A stretch of DNA of 64,000 nucleotides from Paenibacillus dendritiformis. Lineage in GTDB: Bacteria > Bacillota > Bacilli > Paenibacillales > Paenibacillaceae. The position numbers were made by a program, and so were the translations under genes. This document shows positions 38,563 to 48,311 of the stretch, piece after piece. Below the pieces are notes generated by a model. It searched no databases. It was not told the DNA's origin and saw nothing but the letters and a program-made list of their open reading frames with translations. The stretch covers positions 1-64,000 of the forward strand of contig NZ_LDIG01000095.1 of the NCBI RefSeq assembly GCF_015845845.1. Reading direction: 5' to 3'. Each line of letters begins with the position of its first letter. Position 1 is the first letter of the stretch.

Positions 38563-39044
38563 GCTTGCGCGTGATGTCGATACTCCATGACAGTGTCGTG
38601 GACGGCGAGGGGTTAAGGACGGTCGTGTTCGTCAGCGGCTGTCCCCACCGCTGCCCGGGATGCCACAATCCCAGCTCCTGGCGCAGCGACGGCGGCACCC
38701 TGATGAGCGTCGAGGCGGTGGCGGACGATGTGCTCTCCAATCCGCTTACCGATCTCACCTTGTCGGGCGGCGAGCCGTTCCTCCAGGCCCGGGGGCTGGC
38801 CAAGCTGGCCCGCATCGTCAAGGAGGCGGGCCGAACGGTCTGGTGCTACACGGGCTATACGGTGGAGGAGCTGCTGCAGGACGGAACCCGGGATCAGCGG
38901 GATCTGCTGCGGCTGACGGATGTGCTCGTGGACGGTCGGTTCCTGATCGAACGCCGCCGTCCCGGCCTTCGCTTCCGCGGCAGCGACAATCAGCGCATCT
39001 GGAAGATGAGGAACGGCCGGCCGGACGAGTTAATTTTCACTTAG
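38559..39044 (+). CDS. nrdG: anaerobic ribonucleotide reductase activating protein
   Basis: 161-aa radical-SAM activase that installs the glycyl radical on NrdD. The iron-sulfur motif CPHRCPGC (CxxxCxxC) is near residues 28-35 in VSGCPHRCPGCHNPSSW; LSGGEPFLQ follows near 69. ATG at 38559 overlaps the nrdD stop, and GAGGAGAG is upstream; a longer frame from 38511 lies inside nrdD and is not used. Confidence 0.94.
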   Translation: MSLRVMSILHDSVVDGEGLRTVVFVSGCPHRCPGCHNPSSWRSDGGTLMSVEAVADDVLSNPLTDLTLSGGEPFLQARGLAKLARIVKEAGRTVWCYTGYTVEELLQDGTRDQRDLLRLTDVLVDGRFLIERRRPGLRFRGSDNQRIWKMRNGRPDELIFT

Positions 39045-39094
39045 CTACACATACTTTACTGTATGATGCTCGTCCGAACGGAGTGTGGAATACA

Positions 39095-40165
39095 GTGGAG
39101 CGTTTTTGGAAAAACAAGCTGTTCGTCTATGGCGTATATGTGCTGCTCGCTTTGTTCATCCTGTATTACTTGTACTTGTTGAAGCCGCTTCTCGGCAATG
39201 TATACGGGATTGTAAAGTCGGTGGTTGCCCCGTTCCTCATCGCGATGATTATCGCTTATGTGCTCAATCCGGTCGTCAATATGCTGTCCGAGCGCAAAGT
39301 TCCCCGGCCGATCGCGGTGCTGCTCATTTATGCGGTATTCATCGCCTGCGTCACCGTGCTGCTCATCAATATGATTCCGATGATTATGAAGCAGTTGGAG
39401 GAATTGAACGAGCAGATGCCTCACTTCAATGCGAAGGCGGCGGAGCTGATGGACGGGCTCAGCGAGTCGTCTCTCATGCCGACGTCGGTCCGGAGCAGTC
39501 TGAACGACTGGATTTACGGCATGGAGCAGCGGGTGGGCAAGGTGATCACGGAATTTATGAACAACCTCGGCGATATGCTCAACATCCTTATGATGGCGCT
39601 TATCGTTCCTTTTTTGATTTTCTATATTTTGAAAGACTTCAATGTGTTCGAACGAACCGTTATCGCCTATATGCCGAAGACGCACCGCAAGCATATGGTG
39701 ATGATGCTCAAAGAAATCGATAATGCGCTCGGCAGCTATATCCGGGGGCAAGTCCTCGTCTGCGCCATTATCGGGGTGCTGGCTTATATCGGCTACTGGC
39801 TGATCGGACTGCCTTATCCGCTGCTGCTGGCGCTGTTCGTGGCCATCTTCAATATTATTCCGTATCTCGGACCGTATTTCGGAGCGGCTCCTGCCCTGAT
39901 CGTCGCTTCGACCATGTCATTGAAAATGATGATTTTCGTCATTGCCGTCAATACGGTCTGCCAAATTCTCGAAGGGAACATTATTTCCCCCCAGGTGGTT
40001 GGCCGGACGCTGCATATGCATCCGCTCTCGATTATATTTGCCCTGCTCGTCGGAGAACAGCTCGCCGGCATCATCGGAATGATTTTGGCCGTACCGGTGT
40101 TTGCGGCGCTGAAAGTCGTCTTGTCCCATGTGTTCACCTATTACGTGCGGCGCAAAACGGTATGA
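39095..40165 (+). CDS. AI-2E-family membrane protein (YrrI-like)
   Basis: 356-aa protein with about eight hydrophobic segments and a roughly 120-residue extracytoplasmic/cytoplasmic middle part (ELNEQMPHFNAKAAELM). It ends with the family's IPYLGPYFGAAPALIVA and NIISPQVVGRTLHMHPL blocks. The family includes AI-2 exporters, Na+(Li+)/H+ antiporters and spore-associated YtvI; the substrate here is unknown. B. subtilis yrrI occupies the same place upstream of alaS. The GTG at 39095 has GGAG 11 bases upstream; an in-frame GTG at 39083 overlaps that site. Confidence 0.8.
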   Translation: MERFWKNKLFVYGVYVLLALFILYYLYLLKPLLGNVYGIVKSVVAPFLIAMIIAYVLNPVVNMLSERKVPRPIAVLLIYAVFIACVTVLLINMIPMIMKQLEELNEQMPHFNAKAAELMDGLSESSLMPTSVRSSLNDWIYGMEQRVGKVITEFMNNLGDMLNILMMALIVPFLIFYILKDFNVFERTVIAYMPKTHRKHMVMMLKEIDNALGSYIRGQVLVCAIIGVLAYIGYWLIGLPYPLLLALFVAIFNIIPYLGPYFGAAPALIVASTMSLKMMIFVIAVNTVCQILEGNIISPQVVGRTLHMHPLSIIFALLVGEQLAGIIGMILAVPVFAALKVVLSHVFTYYVRRKTV

Positions 40166-40396
40166 CCGAAGTCGGGAGGACTATAGCAGTAATCGAAGAG
40201 CAGCGCCGGAAATGAACAGGCCCCAGCCGAACTTTTGACCCCCTACCTAAGATGTGAAATTGTTAAGGCCTCTCTCTGGCGAACAACAATTCGTGCCCCG
40301 CTTGCGTTAAAGAAAGTGGGTGCGGCGAAGGAGTACCGCCGTACGGCATATCCGCATGGATACATCGGTCGGTTCGACCAAAGGAGGGGTTCACAC

Positions 40397-42790
40397 GTGA
40401 AAAGAGCAGTGGCCGTCTTACTCACGGCGGCAATGGCGATGGAGCTGTCCATCAGCACGGCCTTGGCGCAGTCACCCGACGAAGTTGCTCGCGCAGATCA
40501 AGGCTGGCATATCATTATCGTTGATTCCGTCACGCCGCGTTCCGGCTCGGAAGACATCGACATTCAACCGCAGCTGACCATGGAGTTCCGCGAGGCGGTA
40601 AGCAAGGGCAAGGGACATATTACGATCAAAAAGCGGAGCGGCGAAGCCGTCGAGACGATTGCGGTGGAAAGCGATCAGGTACGGCTCGACGACAAACAAA
40701 CCAAGGCGGTCGTTACGCCTTCGGTCAAGCTGGATTATCGCACAACGTATACGGTGCAGGTCGACTACAGTGCCTTCACGAACGAAAATGGGGCATTCCT
40801 TGGCATTTATGATCCGGCGGTCTGGTCGTTCACCACGAAGGCGGAGCAGGGCATTCCGGTGCTGGAGCAGCTGTCGCCCGCCCGTGGACAGAAGGATGTG
40901 CGCTCCGATGCGAATCTCGTCCTGACGTTCAATGAACCGGTATGGAAGGCGGAAGGCAGCGTTCTCATCAAAACGGACAAGGACGGCAAGGTGCATGAGG
41001 CGGTCTCCGTGTCATCGAACCGGATTAGCGGGGACGGCACGAAGACGATTACGATCGATCCGGTGCTGGATCTGAAGCCGGATACGGAATATATCGTGGA
41101 AATTACGGCAGGCGCCTTGCGCAACGGCACCAAACAGGCCTATCCCGGGCTGCAGGGCGACAACGCCTGGCGGTTCGCCACGGGCAAGCAGGACGTAACG
41201 GCGCCGGTGCTGGTCTCGGCTTCGATGCAGAGTGCCGATACGATCCGGCTGACCTACAACGAGCGGCTTGACCCCGCATCGGTACCGCCGCCATCCCGCT
41301 TCTCTGTCACGGTCAACGGAGACTCGCGGAGCGTCGCCAATGTGGCGGTAGCGGGAAGCGCCGTCGACGTGAAGCTGAAGAGCGGGATCGCCTACGGTCA
41401 AGACGTGCGGATCAGCTATACGCCGGGCAAGGACCGGAATATTCAGGACGCTGCCGGCAACGCCGCAGCCGCGCTTGACCGGACGCCGGTCAGCGATACG
41501 ACGGATGCGACGCTGCCGAAGCTGCAGCAGGTGACGGCCAAGGGGACGCAGGTCGTCTTCGAGTTCAACAAAGAGCTTGATGCGGTTTCGTCCAAGGCCG
41601 CTGAGCAGTTCACCGTCTGGGTGGACGGCAAGACGAGAGCCATTGCCCGCATTTCCCAGGACGGGCGCAAGGTGACGCTGTCGCTGCTTCACCTCATTAC
41701 GAACGGCCAGGTCGTGAAGATCCGGTATGCGCCTGACCGGTATCCGCTGAAGGATCGGGCCGGCAATCCGGTACCCGCGATAAGCGAGCAATATGTGCGC
41801 AATCTGAACGACACGAAGCCTCCGGTGCTGGAAGCGGCCGAAGTGAACGGCAGCCTGCTGCGGCTTGTATATAACGAAGGGCTGGCGGCGGATCAAGTGC
41901 CGCATCGCAGCCATTATTCCGTGCTCGTGAACCGGACGGCACGCTACGTCCATGCTGTTCAGATCCGGGGGAACGTCGTGGAGCTGGCGCTTGATTCCAG
42001 CGTCTCCGACCATGACGAGGTAACGGTATCCTATGCGCCGGCCGAGCCCCGTCTGAGGGATTTGTCGGGCAATGCGGCCGCCGCCTTCACGCTGGCGAAG
42101 GTCGCGAACAAGACGGACAACGAGGCGCCGGCGCTGCGCAGCGCCTCCGTCAAAGGCGCCACCGTGACGCTGACTTTCACGGAGAAGCTGCGGGAATCGC
42201 CGGCGCCGGCGTCATCCCAGTTCTCCGTTCAGGCGGACCATGCCGGGATGCGGGTGAAGAGCGCCTCCGTCCAGGGCGACAAGGTGACGCTCGCGCTCGA
42301 AGAGAGCGTGAACCCGTACAGCGCCGTAACGGTCTCCTATGCGCCGGGGACGAATCCGCTGCGGGATCTGAACGGCAATGCGGTCTCCTCGTTCGCCAAC
42401 GCGGCGGCAACGAATGAGACGGACGGCTCGGTGCGGCCCGGCGACCTTCAGCCTGCTTCGTATGACTGGTTCCTTGACAGCGGATGGTATGTGCTGTCGA
42501 GCTCGGCGGCGGATACGGCCTCCGCTCGCTCGCGCTACGGCCAGTCCGTCAAGCGGTATACGCTGCCGGCCAGCAAGTTGAAGTCCTCATTCGACTATGT
42601 CATGCATAACGGCTCGCGCAACCATCTGGCATTCGATGTGCCGGTCTCCGAGCGCGCGGCGATGGTGGCCGTTCCGCTGTCTGCGCTGAAGGATGTATAC
42701 ACTAAAAGCGAGCGATGCCGTCTTCTCGATCCGGTACGGCGACATCCTGTACTCGGTGCCGCTTCGCGAGCTCGACTTCAGCCGGCTTGA
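40397..42790 (+). CDS. surface protein, Ig-like and SwmB-type domains (5' part of a frameshifted SLH gene)
   Basis: 797-codon frame. A signal peptide (KRAVAVLLTAAMAMELSIST, cut near ALAQ) is followed by two SbsA-type Ig-like domains (about 35-140 and 150-260; SPARGQKDVRSDANLVLTF) and four SwmB-like repeats, each ending in YTPGKDRNIQDAAGN- or YAPGTNPLRDLNGN-type loops. Near 42700 the frame leaves the expected sequence: ALKDVYT should continue as LKASDAVFSI, which is encoded one frame over at 42693-43712. After that point this frame yields 29 codons of unrelated Arg-rich sequence. GTG start with AAGGAGGGG seven bases upstream. The whole gene (40397-43712) would encode an S-layer-anchored protein of about 1100 aa. 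Confidence 0.75.
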   Translation: MKRAVAVLLTAAMAMELSISTALAQSPDEVARADQGWHIIIVDSVTPRSGSEDIDIQPQLTMEFREAVSKGKGHITIKKRSGEAVETIAVESDQVRLDDKQTKAVVTPSVKLDYRTTYTVQVDYSAFTNENGAFLGIYDPAVWSFTTKAEQGIPVLEQLSPARGQKDVRSDANLVLTFNEPVWKAEGSVLIKTDKDGKVHEAVSVSSNRISGDGTKTITIDPVLDLKPDTEYIVEITAGALRNGTKQAYPGLQGDNAWRFATGKQDVTAPVLVSASMQSADTIRLTYNERLDPASVPPPSRFSVTVNGDSRSVANVAVAGSAVDVKLKSGIAYGQDVRISYTPGKDRNIQDAAGNAAAALDRTPVSDTTDATLPKLQQVTAKGTQVVFEFNKELDAVSSKAAEQFTVWVDGKTRAIARISQDGRKVTLSLLHLITNGQVVKIRYAPDRYPLKDRAGNPVPAISEQYVRNLNDTKPPVLEAAEVNGSLLRLVYNEGLAADQVPHRSHYSVLVNRTARYVHAVQIRGNVVELALDSSVSDHDEVTVSYAPAEPRLRDLSGNAAAAFTLAKVANKTDNEAPALRSASVKGATVTLTFTEKLRESPAPASSQFSVQADHAGMRVKSASVQGDKVTLALEESVNPYSAVTVSYAPGTNPLRDLNGNAVSSFANAAATNETDGSVRPGDLQPASYDWFLDSGWYVLSSSAADTASARSRYGQSVKRYTLPASKLKSSFDYVMHNGSRNHLAFDVPVSERAAMVAVPLSALKDVYTKSERCRLLDPVRRHPVLGAASRARLQPA

Positions 42791-43712
42791 GCGCGAGTGG
42801 GGCGGCAGCGCCGCCTATCTGCTCCTGCAGGCGGAGAAGGCGTCCGGGTCGGACGCGTCTGCGCTTACGAGCTATCTCCAGGCGACAGGGGCGAACATCC
42901 GCGTGCAGCCGATCGACTTCTACACTTCGACCTACGCCGGATCGGCCGGCCCGCGGGCGCTTGACGCGCAGCTTGATTACAAGGTGCGCACGACCGGCTA
43001 TGTCGACAGCGGCAACGCTTCGGCTGTCCGGTACGATGCCGCTCTGGCGAAAGCGGGCTTCGTGCCGACCGTGATGAAGCAGGCAGCCGGAGTGACGGTG
43101 TTCGGCTTCCAATTCAGAGGCAATCAAGCGGTCGCGATGATGGACCGCAGCAAGGATTTCCAAGATATTCGAAGCCATTGGGCGCGGGAAGCGATCCGCG
43201 AGCTGGCTTCCAAATATATTATTGAAGGCGTCAGCTCCACCGCCTTCGCGCCGAACGCGAACATTACGCGCGCCCAGTTCGCGACGCTGCTCGCCCGTGC
43301 GCTCGGGCTGCAGGGCGATGCGGGCGCAGCCGGCGGCTACCGTGACGTGAGCACGTCCGGCAAGCTGGCGCCGTATATCGGCGCGGCGACGAAGGCTGGC
43401 ATTATCGGCGGCTTCGAGGATCGGACCTTCCGGCCGAACGAGTCGATCACCCGCGAGCAGATGGCCGTCATGCTGGTGCGCGCCATGGATTATGCCGGCT
43501 ATGCCGTTACCGCCGATCCGGCGGCCCTGAACCGGTTCAAGGACCGCAACAAGATCGGACGCTATGCCGTGACCGGGGTCGGCAAGGCGGTGACGAGCGG
43601 CATCGTGCAGGGCATGACGTCGACCACCTTCGACCCGAAGGGCACGGCGACGCGGGCGCAAGCGGCCGCGATGCTGAAGCGGATGTTGGAGCAGATTAAA
43701 TATTTGGGCTAG
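42693..43712 (+). CDS. SLH-domain part of the frameshifted surface protein
   Basis: The C-terminal half of the gene starting at 40397, in a frame one base later. It continues the preceding domain (IRYGDILYSVPLRELDF) and then carries three S-layer homology domains: DFQDIRSHWAREAIRELASK, YRDVSTSGKLAPYIGAATKA and RFKDRNKIGRYAVTGVGKAV, each followed by the TRAQ/TREQ box. SLH domains bind pyruvylated cell wall polymer. The apparent ATG at 42693 is only a codon within the overlap and has no ribosome binding site. Either the gene is a recent pseudogene, or one base too many or two too few are in the sequence. Confidence 0.75.
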   Translation: MYTLKASDAVFSIRYGDILYSVPLRELDFSRLEREWGGSAAYLLLQAEKASGSDASALTSYLQATGANIRVQPIDFYTSTYAGSAGPRALDAQLDYKVRTTGYVDSGNASAVRYDAALAKAGFVPTVMKQAAGVTVFGFQFRGNQAVAMMDRSKDFQDIRSHWAREAIRELASKYIIEGVSSTAFAPNANITRAQFATLLARALGLQGDAGAAGGYRDVSTSGKLAPYIGAATKAGIIGGFEDRTFRPNESITREQMAVMLVRAMDYAGYAVTADPAALNRFKDRNKIGRYAVTGVGKAVTSGIVQGMTSTTFDPKGTATRAQAAAMLKRMLEQIKYLG

Positions 43713-43765
43713 CTGGCGCTTTTGTTGCAGTGCGCTTGGCTTATGGCGCCCTTGGGCGGCCGTCG

Positions 43766-43808
43766 GCCCCCTGTCGAAGAGAGAAGGCTTCGGCAGGGGG
43801 CTCTTTTT
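43766..43808 (+). terminator. terminator after the SLH gene
   Basis: 14-bp stem GCCCCCTGTCGAAG / CTTCGGCAGGGGGC (one wobble), eight-base loop, then TCTTTTTG. Confidence 0.9.
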
Positions 43809-43926
43809 GCGTGGGGAGCGGCGACCGGAGCAAATGAACCGGCTCCGGGCGCAGAACTGGAGCACTGATTCCGAAGTCGCGCTGGCGATTTCCTGTCTCG
43901 AATGCACATCGTGGTACACCCAATTG

Positions 43927-43954
43927 AAAAAAGCTGCACGGGTGCAGTTTTTTT
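43927..43954. terminator. symmetrical terminator-like hairpin without a clear gene
   Basis: AAAAAAGCTGCA-CGGG-TGCAGTTTTTTT works as an intrinsic terminator on either strand. No gene ends next to it on the plus strand (the SLH gene already has a terminator 120 bases earlier). Its core matches the dispersed palindromic repeat family seen just downstream. Confidence 0.5.
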
Positions 43955-43979
43955 ATCACTTGCGTGATGAATTCGATAG

Positions 43980-44116
43980 AATTGCTGCATAACTGCATCC
44001 TTTCGCCGGATTTGGCCTAAAACAAGCGAGAAAAATGTGAAATTGATGCATCCTGGCAGGATTTTTTCTTTTCGGTGGGGGGATGCGGGGAAAAGCTGTA
44101 GTTTTGCAGTGCTTTT
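43980..44116. repeat. degenerate palindromic repeats related to the 31.4-kb array
   Basis: Blocks AATTGCTGCATAACTGCATC (43980), AAATTGATGCATCCTGGCAG (44040) and AAAGCTGTAGTTTTGCAGTG (44092) lie 53-60 bases apart. With the hairpin at 43927 they form four units. In reverse orientation they match the CTGCAAAAnnGCAGSAATT core of the array at 31424-31707. The rest of 43809-44249 shows no gene. Confidence 0.45.
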
Positions 44117-44249
44117 CGGCGTCGTAAGCAAGTCCCCATAGCCGAATCTGGCAGGTCCAATGACACTCGCCCGGGACGGCGCCGGCCATCGCTTCAGAAA
44201 TCGGAATCGGACGCGGCTTCAGACTGGCTTCCGTGGAGCAGCGGAATTA

Positions 44250-44278
44250 TTGACAAGCGTCTCCGGTTTATTTATACT
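44250..44278 (+). promoter_or_regulatory. sigma-A promoter of alaS
   Basis: Perfect TTGACA, 17-base spacer, TATACT. Transcription should start near 44285, at the head of the T-box leader. Confidence 0.85.
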
Positions 44279-44284
44279 ATGTTA

Positions 44285-44626
44285 TCGGATAAATAGGCAC
44301 AAATAGGCATAAAGCGAAGACAAAACCCATAGTAGGCTGCAGCCCTTGATCCAGAGAGAAGATTCCGGCATCGATTTGAGGAGCCGGGTGGAAGAATCTT
44401 CATCGAGAAGAACAGCTGAACGCTAGTTTTGGAGCGTGAACGAACTTCACCGGGTCGGACCCGTTATCAACGCTAAGGCGATCGCCCGCTGGACGGCCGC
44501 CGGACACCGCGGCATGACTGAACGACGAGCCGCCCGTCCGGGGACGGTCTCTTGCCGGGGGATAACCAGGGTGGTACCGCGATGGATTCAATCGTCCCTG
44601 ATTTCTCAGGGGCGATTTATTTGTAT
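44285..44626 (+). promoter_or_regulatory. T-box riboswitch leader of alaS (specifier GCT, Ala)
   Basis: Landmarks: AGTA (44331-44334), AGAGAG (44353-44358), specifier GCT at 44422-44424 in GAAC-GCT-A-GTTTTG-GAG, T-box AGGGTGGTACCGCG (44568-44581), and terminator AATCGTCCCTGA / TCAGGGGCGATT (44590-44617) followed by TATTTG. The T-box variable base is T, which pairs with the A73 of tRNA-Ala. Uncharged tRNA-Ala should therefore turn on alaS. Confidence 0.92.
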
Positions 44627-44774
44627 ATGGGGCGATTCAATCAGTCCGTGCTGAAAACCGGCTTTTTGAAGTCTCATTATAAGGGGCCTTGGCAGCGGCA
44701 GACCAAGAACGGCTTCCTCGCAGCCACCCCGGGCTATAAGAATAACTTTGTGATAAATGGAGGCGTCAGTACGC

Positions 44775-47417
44775 ATGAAAGCCAGTGAGATTCGCGCAAA
44801 ATGGTTGGAATTTTTCGAAGGCAAAGGCCATCATATCGAGCCGAGCGCTTCGCTCGTCCCGCATAACGATCCGTCCTTGTTATGGATCAATGCCGGCATG
44901 GCGCCGCTCAAGCCCTATTTCGACGGGCGCGTGAAGCCGGACAACCCGCGGATCGCCAATTCGCAGAAGTGCATCCGCACGAACGATATCGAGAATGTCG
45001 GCAAAACCCGCCGTCACCATACGTTTTTCGAGATGCTCGGCAACTTCTCCATCGGCGATTATTTCAAGGAAGAAGCGATCACCTGGGCATGGGAGTTCCT
45101 GACCGACAAGCGTTGGATCGGGTTCGATCCGTCCCGGCTGTATGTCACGGTCTACAACGAGGACGAAGAGGCATACAAGCTGTGGAGTGAGAAAATCGGG
45201 CTGCCGGCGGATCATATTATCAAGACCGGCGACGACAACTTCTGGGATATCGGGGAAGGGCCTTGCGGTCCTTGCACGGAGATTTTCTACGATCGCGGCG
45301 AGAAATACGGCACGCTGGAGAACGATCCGGAATGCTATCCAAGCGGCGAGAACGAGCGCTATCTTGAAGTATGGAATCTCGTATTCTCTCAATTCAACCA
45401 CGACAAGGACGGCAGCTATACTCCGCTGCCGAACAAAAATATCGATACCGGCGCAGGGCTCGAACGGTTCGCTTCCATCCTGCAGGATGTCGATTCGAAC
45501 TTCGATACCGACTTGTTCCAGCCGATTATTCAGGCTACCGCCCGCATTGCCGGCGTTACTTACAAGGACAATGAGAAGCGCGACATCGCGCTGAAGGTGA
45601 TTGCCGACCATGTGCGCACGGTGGTGTTCGCTGTCGCCGACGGCGTACTGCCTTCCAATGAAGGCCGCGGTTATGTCATCCGCCGCTTGCTGCGCCGGGC
45701 GGTCCGCTATGGCAAAGTGCTCGGAATCGACCGTCCGTTCCTCGTCGAACTCGTTCCGCATGTCGGCGACGTGATGGGAGGGTACTATCCGGACATTGTC
45801 GAGAAGCGCGAGTTCATCGAGAAGGTCATTCGCAATGAAGAGGAGCGCTTCCACGAGACGCTGGCCGACGGCTTGGCCATTCTCGGGGAAATGGCGGAAG
45901 CCGCTCGGGCGGAAGGCCGGACGCAGATTACCGGCGCGGAAGCGTTCAAGCTGTACGACACGTACGGCTTCCCGCTTGATCTGACGGAGGATTATGCCTC
46001 CGAGCACGGGTTGACGGTCGACCATGAAGGCTTCGATGAAGCGATGCAGGCGCAGCGCCAACGGGCCCGTGCCGCGAGACAGGACGGGGCAAGCATGAAG
46101 ATTCAGGGCGGACCGCTGTCGGAGTTGACGATTAAAAGCGAATTCGTTGGTTATAATGAGTTGGTAACCCAATCCAACGTGGTCGCGATGTTCGCTGCCA
46201 ATGAAGCCGTCGAGGAAGTGAAGGCGGGAGACACAGGCCAGATCGTGCTCGATCGCACGCCGTTCTACGCGGAGAGCGGCGGACAGGTGAGCGATGGCGG
46301 CACGTTGACCGCACCGGGGACGGCAGCCGTCGTGGAAGAGGTGTTCAAGGCGCCTCACGGACAGCATGTGCTTGTCGTCCGGGTAACGGAAGGCTCGCTC
46401 CGCATGGGCATGACCGTGCAGGCGGCGGTCGCCCGCGCGGAACGGGAAGACATCGTGAAGAATCATACCGCGACCCATCTGCTGCACAAAGCGCTGAAGC
46501 AGGTGCTCGGCGAGCATGTCAATCAGGCCGGCTCCCTGGTGGAGGCGGAGCGGCTTCGCTTCGACTTCACGCATCTGGGCGCTATCCAACCGGATGAGCT
46601 GCAAGAGATCGAGCGCCGCGTCAACGAGCAGATTTGGAACGGCATCGGCGTCCTTATCGAGTCCAAGCCGATTGACGAAGCGAAGGCGATGGGCGCGATG
46701 GCGCTGTTCGGCGAGAAGTACGGCGATATCGTGCGCGTTGTCCAAGTGGGCGATTACAGCATCGAGCTCTGCGGCGGCTGCCATGTCCGCAACACGTCGG
46801 AGATCGGATTGTTCAAAGTGGTGAGCGAGAGCGGGATCGGCTCCGGCGTCCGCCGTCTGGAAGCCGTTACGGGCCGCCACGCTTATCAGTATATGGAGTC
46901 CCAATTGGATCTGCTGAAGCAGGCGGCCGGCCTGTTGAAGGCGAACGCAGCCGACGTGCCGAAGCGAGTCGAGGCGATGTTCGCCCGCGAAAAGGAGCTG
47001 GCGCGCGAGAATGAATCGCTCAAGGCGAAGCTGAGCAGCCTGGAAGCGGGTCAACTTGCCGACCGGGTCCGGTCGGTGGCGGGGATTCCGGTGCTGGCGG
47101 CGCAGGTTGACGCCGGCGGCATGGACGCGCTGCGCACGACGGCCGACGAGCTGAAGGCGAAGCTTCCAGGCTCCGTCATCGCGCTGGCATCCGCAGCCGA
47201 CGGCAAAGTGAACCTGGTCGTCGCCGTCGCCCCGGAGCTGGTGAAGCAAGGATTGCATGCCGGCAAGCTGATCAAGGAGCTGGCTTCCGTCTGCGGCGGA
47301 GGCGGCGGCGGCCGTCCGGACATGGCCCAGGCAGGAGGCAAGGATCCGGCCAAGATCGACGAGGCGCTTCGTCTGCTGGACGAGCTGGTGGCGAAGCAGG
47401 CGGAAAGCGGCAAATAG
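44775..47417 (+). CDS. alaS: alanyl-tRNA synthetase
   Basis: 880-aa class II synthetase. Order: catalytic domain ([52 protein letters not shown]), tRNA-recognition domain, editing domain with zinc ligands ([13 protein letters not shown] near 567; [11 protein letters not shown] near 668), coiled coil (about 725-765), and a C-Ala domain with the Gly-rich [18 protein letters not shown] at 44775 is preceded by GGAGG 11 bases upstream. ireB-ruvX follow. Confidence 0.96.
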   Translation: MKASEIRAKWLEFFEGKGHHIEPSASLVPHNDPSLLWINAGMAPLKPYFDGRVKPDNPRIANSQKCIRTNDIENVGKTRRHHTFFEMLGNFSIGDYFKEEAITWAWEFLTDKRWIGFDPSRLYVTVYNEDEEAYKLWSEKIGLPADHIIKTGDDNFWDIGEGPCGPCTEIFYDRGEKYGTLENDPECYPSGENERYLEVWNLVFSQFNHDKDGSYTPLPNKNIDTGAGLERFASILQDVDSNFDTDLFQPIIQATARIAGVTYKDNEKRDIALKVIADHVRTVVFAVADGVLPSNEGRGYVIRRLLRRAVRYGKVLGIDRPFLVELVPHVGDVMGGYYPDIVEKREFIEKVIRNEEERFHETLADGLAILGEMAEAARAEGRTQITGAEAFKLYDTYGFPLDLTEDYASEHGLTVDHEGFDEAMQAQRQRARAARQDGASMKIQGGPLSELTIKSEFVGYNELVTQSNVVAMFAANEAVEEVKAGDTGQIVLDRTPFYAESGGQVSDGGTLTAPGTAAVVEEVFKAPHGQHVLVVRVTEGSLRMGMTVQAAVARAEREDIVKNHTATHLLHKALKQVLGEHVNQAGSLVEAERLRFDFTHLGAIQPDELQEIERRVNEQIWNGIGVLIESKPIDEAKAMGAMALFGEKYGDIVRVVQVGDYSIELCGGCHVRNTSEIGLFKVVSESGIGSGVRRLEAVTGRHAYQYMESQLDLLKQAAGLLKANAADVPKRVEAMFAREKELARENESLKAKLSSLEAGQLADRVRSVAGIPVLAAQVDAGGMDALRTTADELKAKLPGSVIALASAADGKVNLVVAVAPELVKQGLHAGKLIKELASVCGGGGGGRPDMAQAGGKDPAKIDEALRLLDELVAKQAESGK

Positions 47418-47465
47418 GGCTGTTGATCCAGCGGGTTGGAAAATAGTAAAATAAGAGCAAACCCG

Positions 47466-47517
47466 CCGCTTCATCGTTTCGACAAAAATTTATTGAATAA
47501 GACAGGCTATGAAGCGG
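47466..47517. other. long-spaced inverted repeat upstream of ireB
   Basis: CCGCTTCAT (47466) and ATGAAGCGG (47509) form a perfect 9-bp inverted repeat with a 34-base AT-rich centre. There is no T-tract, so it is not an obvious alaS terminator. It may be an operator or a weak 3'-end structure. Confidence 0.3.
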
Positions 47518-47543
47518 AATATTTTCGCGTTTGTTCGGGTATG

Positions 47544-47552
47544 TGTTATGAT
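47544..47552 (+). promoter_or_regulatory. extended -10 promoter of ireB
   Basis: TG-T-TATGAT, an extended -10 element, 24 bases before the ireB start codon. No good -35 is visible at the right distance, as is usual for extended -10 promoters. Confidence 0.5.
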
Positions 47553-47575
47553 AAGAGTAAAGCGAGGTGTCGGCG

Positions 47576-47836
47576 ATGAATTCCATGGATAAGACGATGA
47601 AGTTCAATGTGAAGGCAGAGGAACAGGAGGCATCCAGCCAAGATATATTGCTGTCTGTCTACGATGCCCTTGTCGAGAAGGAATACAATCCCATCAACCA
47701 AATCGTCGGTTACCTACTATCCGGGGATCCCGCTTATATCCCGCGGCATAACAATGCTCGAAGCCTGGTGCGGAAGAAGGAGCGGGATGAATTGATCGAG
47801 GAGCTGGTGCGCTTCTATCTCAATCATCACCGCTAA
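47576..47836 (+). CDS. IreB-family regulatory phosphoprotein (YrzL)
   Basis: 86-aa protein: MDKTMKFN start, [37 protein letters not shown]. In Enterococcus faecalis, IreB is phosphorylated by the PASTA kinase IreK and affects cephalosporin resistance. The alaS-ireB-ruvX order is conserved in Firmicutes. GAGGTG is six bases before ATG 47576; an ATG three codons later is possible. Confidence 0.9.
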   Translation: MNSMDKTMKFNVKAEEQEASSQDILLSVYDALVEKEYNPINQIVGYLLSGDPAYIPRHNNARSLVRKKERDELIEELVRFYLNHHR

Positions 47837-47885
47837 GAAGCGTACGGGCTCCCGAGTTCATCGGAAGCAGACATAGGAGACGATA

Positions 47886-48302
47886 ATGAAGATTCTCGGC
47901 TTGGATTACGGGGACCGCAAGATCGGGGTCGCGGTCAGCGACGCGTTCGGCTGGACGGCGCAAGGCCTCGAAGTCATTGTTCGGCGGAAGCCCGAAGACG
48001 ACCTGCGCCGGATTGGCGACATCATCAAGGAGCACGGCGTCGAGGAAATTGTTATCGGATTGCCGAAGAACATGAACGGAACGATTGGACCGCGGGGCGA
48101 ATTAAGTATGACATATGCTGAAGTCTTGAAGCAGTCGTTCGGATTGCCCGTTCACCTGTGGGATGAGCGCTTGAGTACGGTATCGGCGGAGCGCGCTTTG
48201 CTCGAAGCGGATGTAAGCCGGAAGAAGCGCCGACAAGTCATTGATAAGATGGCGGCAACCATAATTTTGCAGACGTATCTTGACTATCAATCAAGAAGGT
48301 GA
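47886..48302 (+). CDS. ruvX: Holliday junction resolvase-like protein YqgF/RuvX
   Basis: 138-aa RNase H-fold protein: LGLDYGDRKIGVAVSDAFG with the first catalytic Asp, VIGLPKNMNGTIGPRG, and WDERLSTVSAERALLE with later acidic residues, ending KMAATIILQTYLD. It is essential in several bacteria and implicated in 16S rRNA 5'-end processing. It lies in the conserved alaS-ireB-ruvX-DUF1292-mltG series. Confidence 0.93.
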   Translation: MKILGLDYGDRKIGVAVSDAFGWTAQGLEVIVRRKPEDDLRRIGDIIKEHGVEEIVIGLPKNMNGTIGPRGELSMTYAEVLKQSFGLPVHLWDERLSTVSAERALLEADVSRKKRRQVIDKMAATIILQTYLDYQSRR

Positions 48303-48311
48303 GGGGTTACC

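Noticed and set aside
42690-42720. Programmed frameshift in the SLH gene
   Set aside because: The site CACTAAAAGC lacks a recognised +1 motif (no slow codon or stop at the shift point) and no stimulatory hairpin was obvious, so mutation or sequencing error is simpler.
44880-47474. Long open frame on the minus strand opposite alaS, and similar long frames opposite aspS, rarA, nrdD and relA
   Set aside because: These are products of GC-rich codon use in the real genes. They have no ribosome binding sites or family motifs and lie fully inside well-identified genes.
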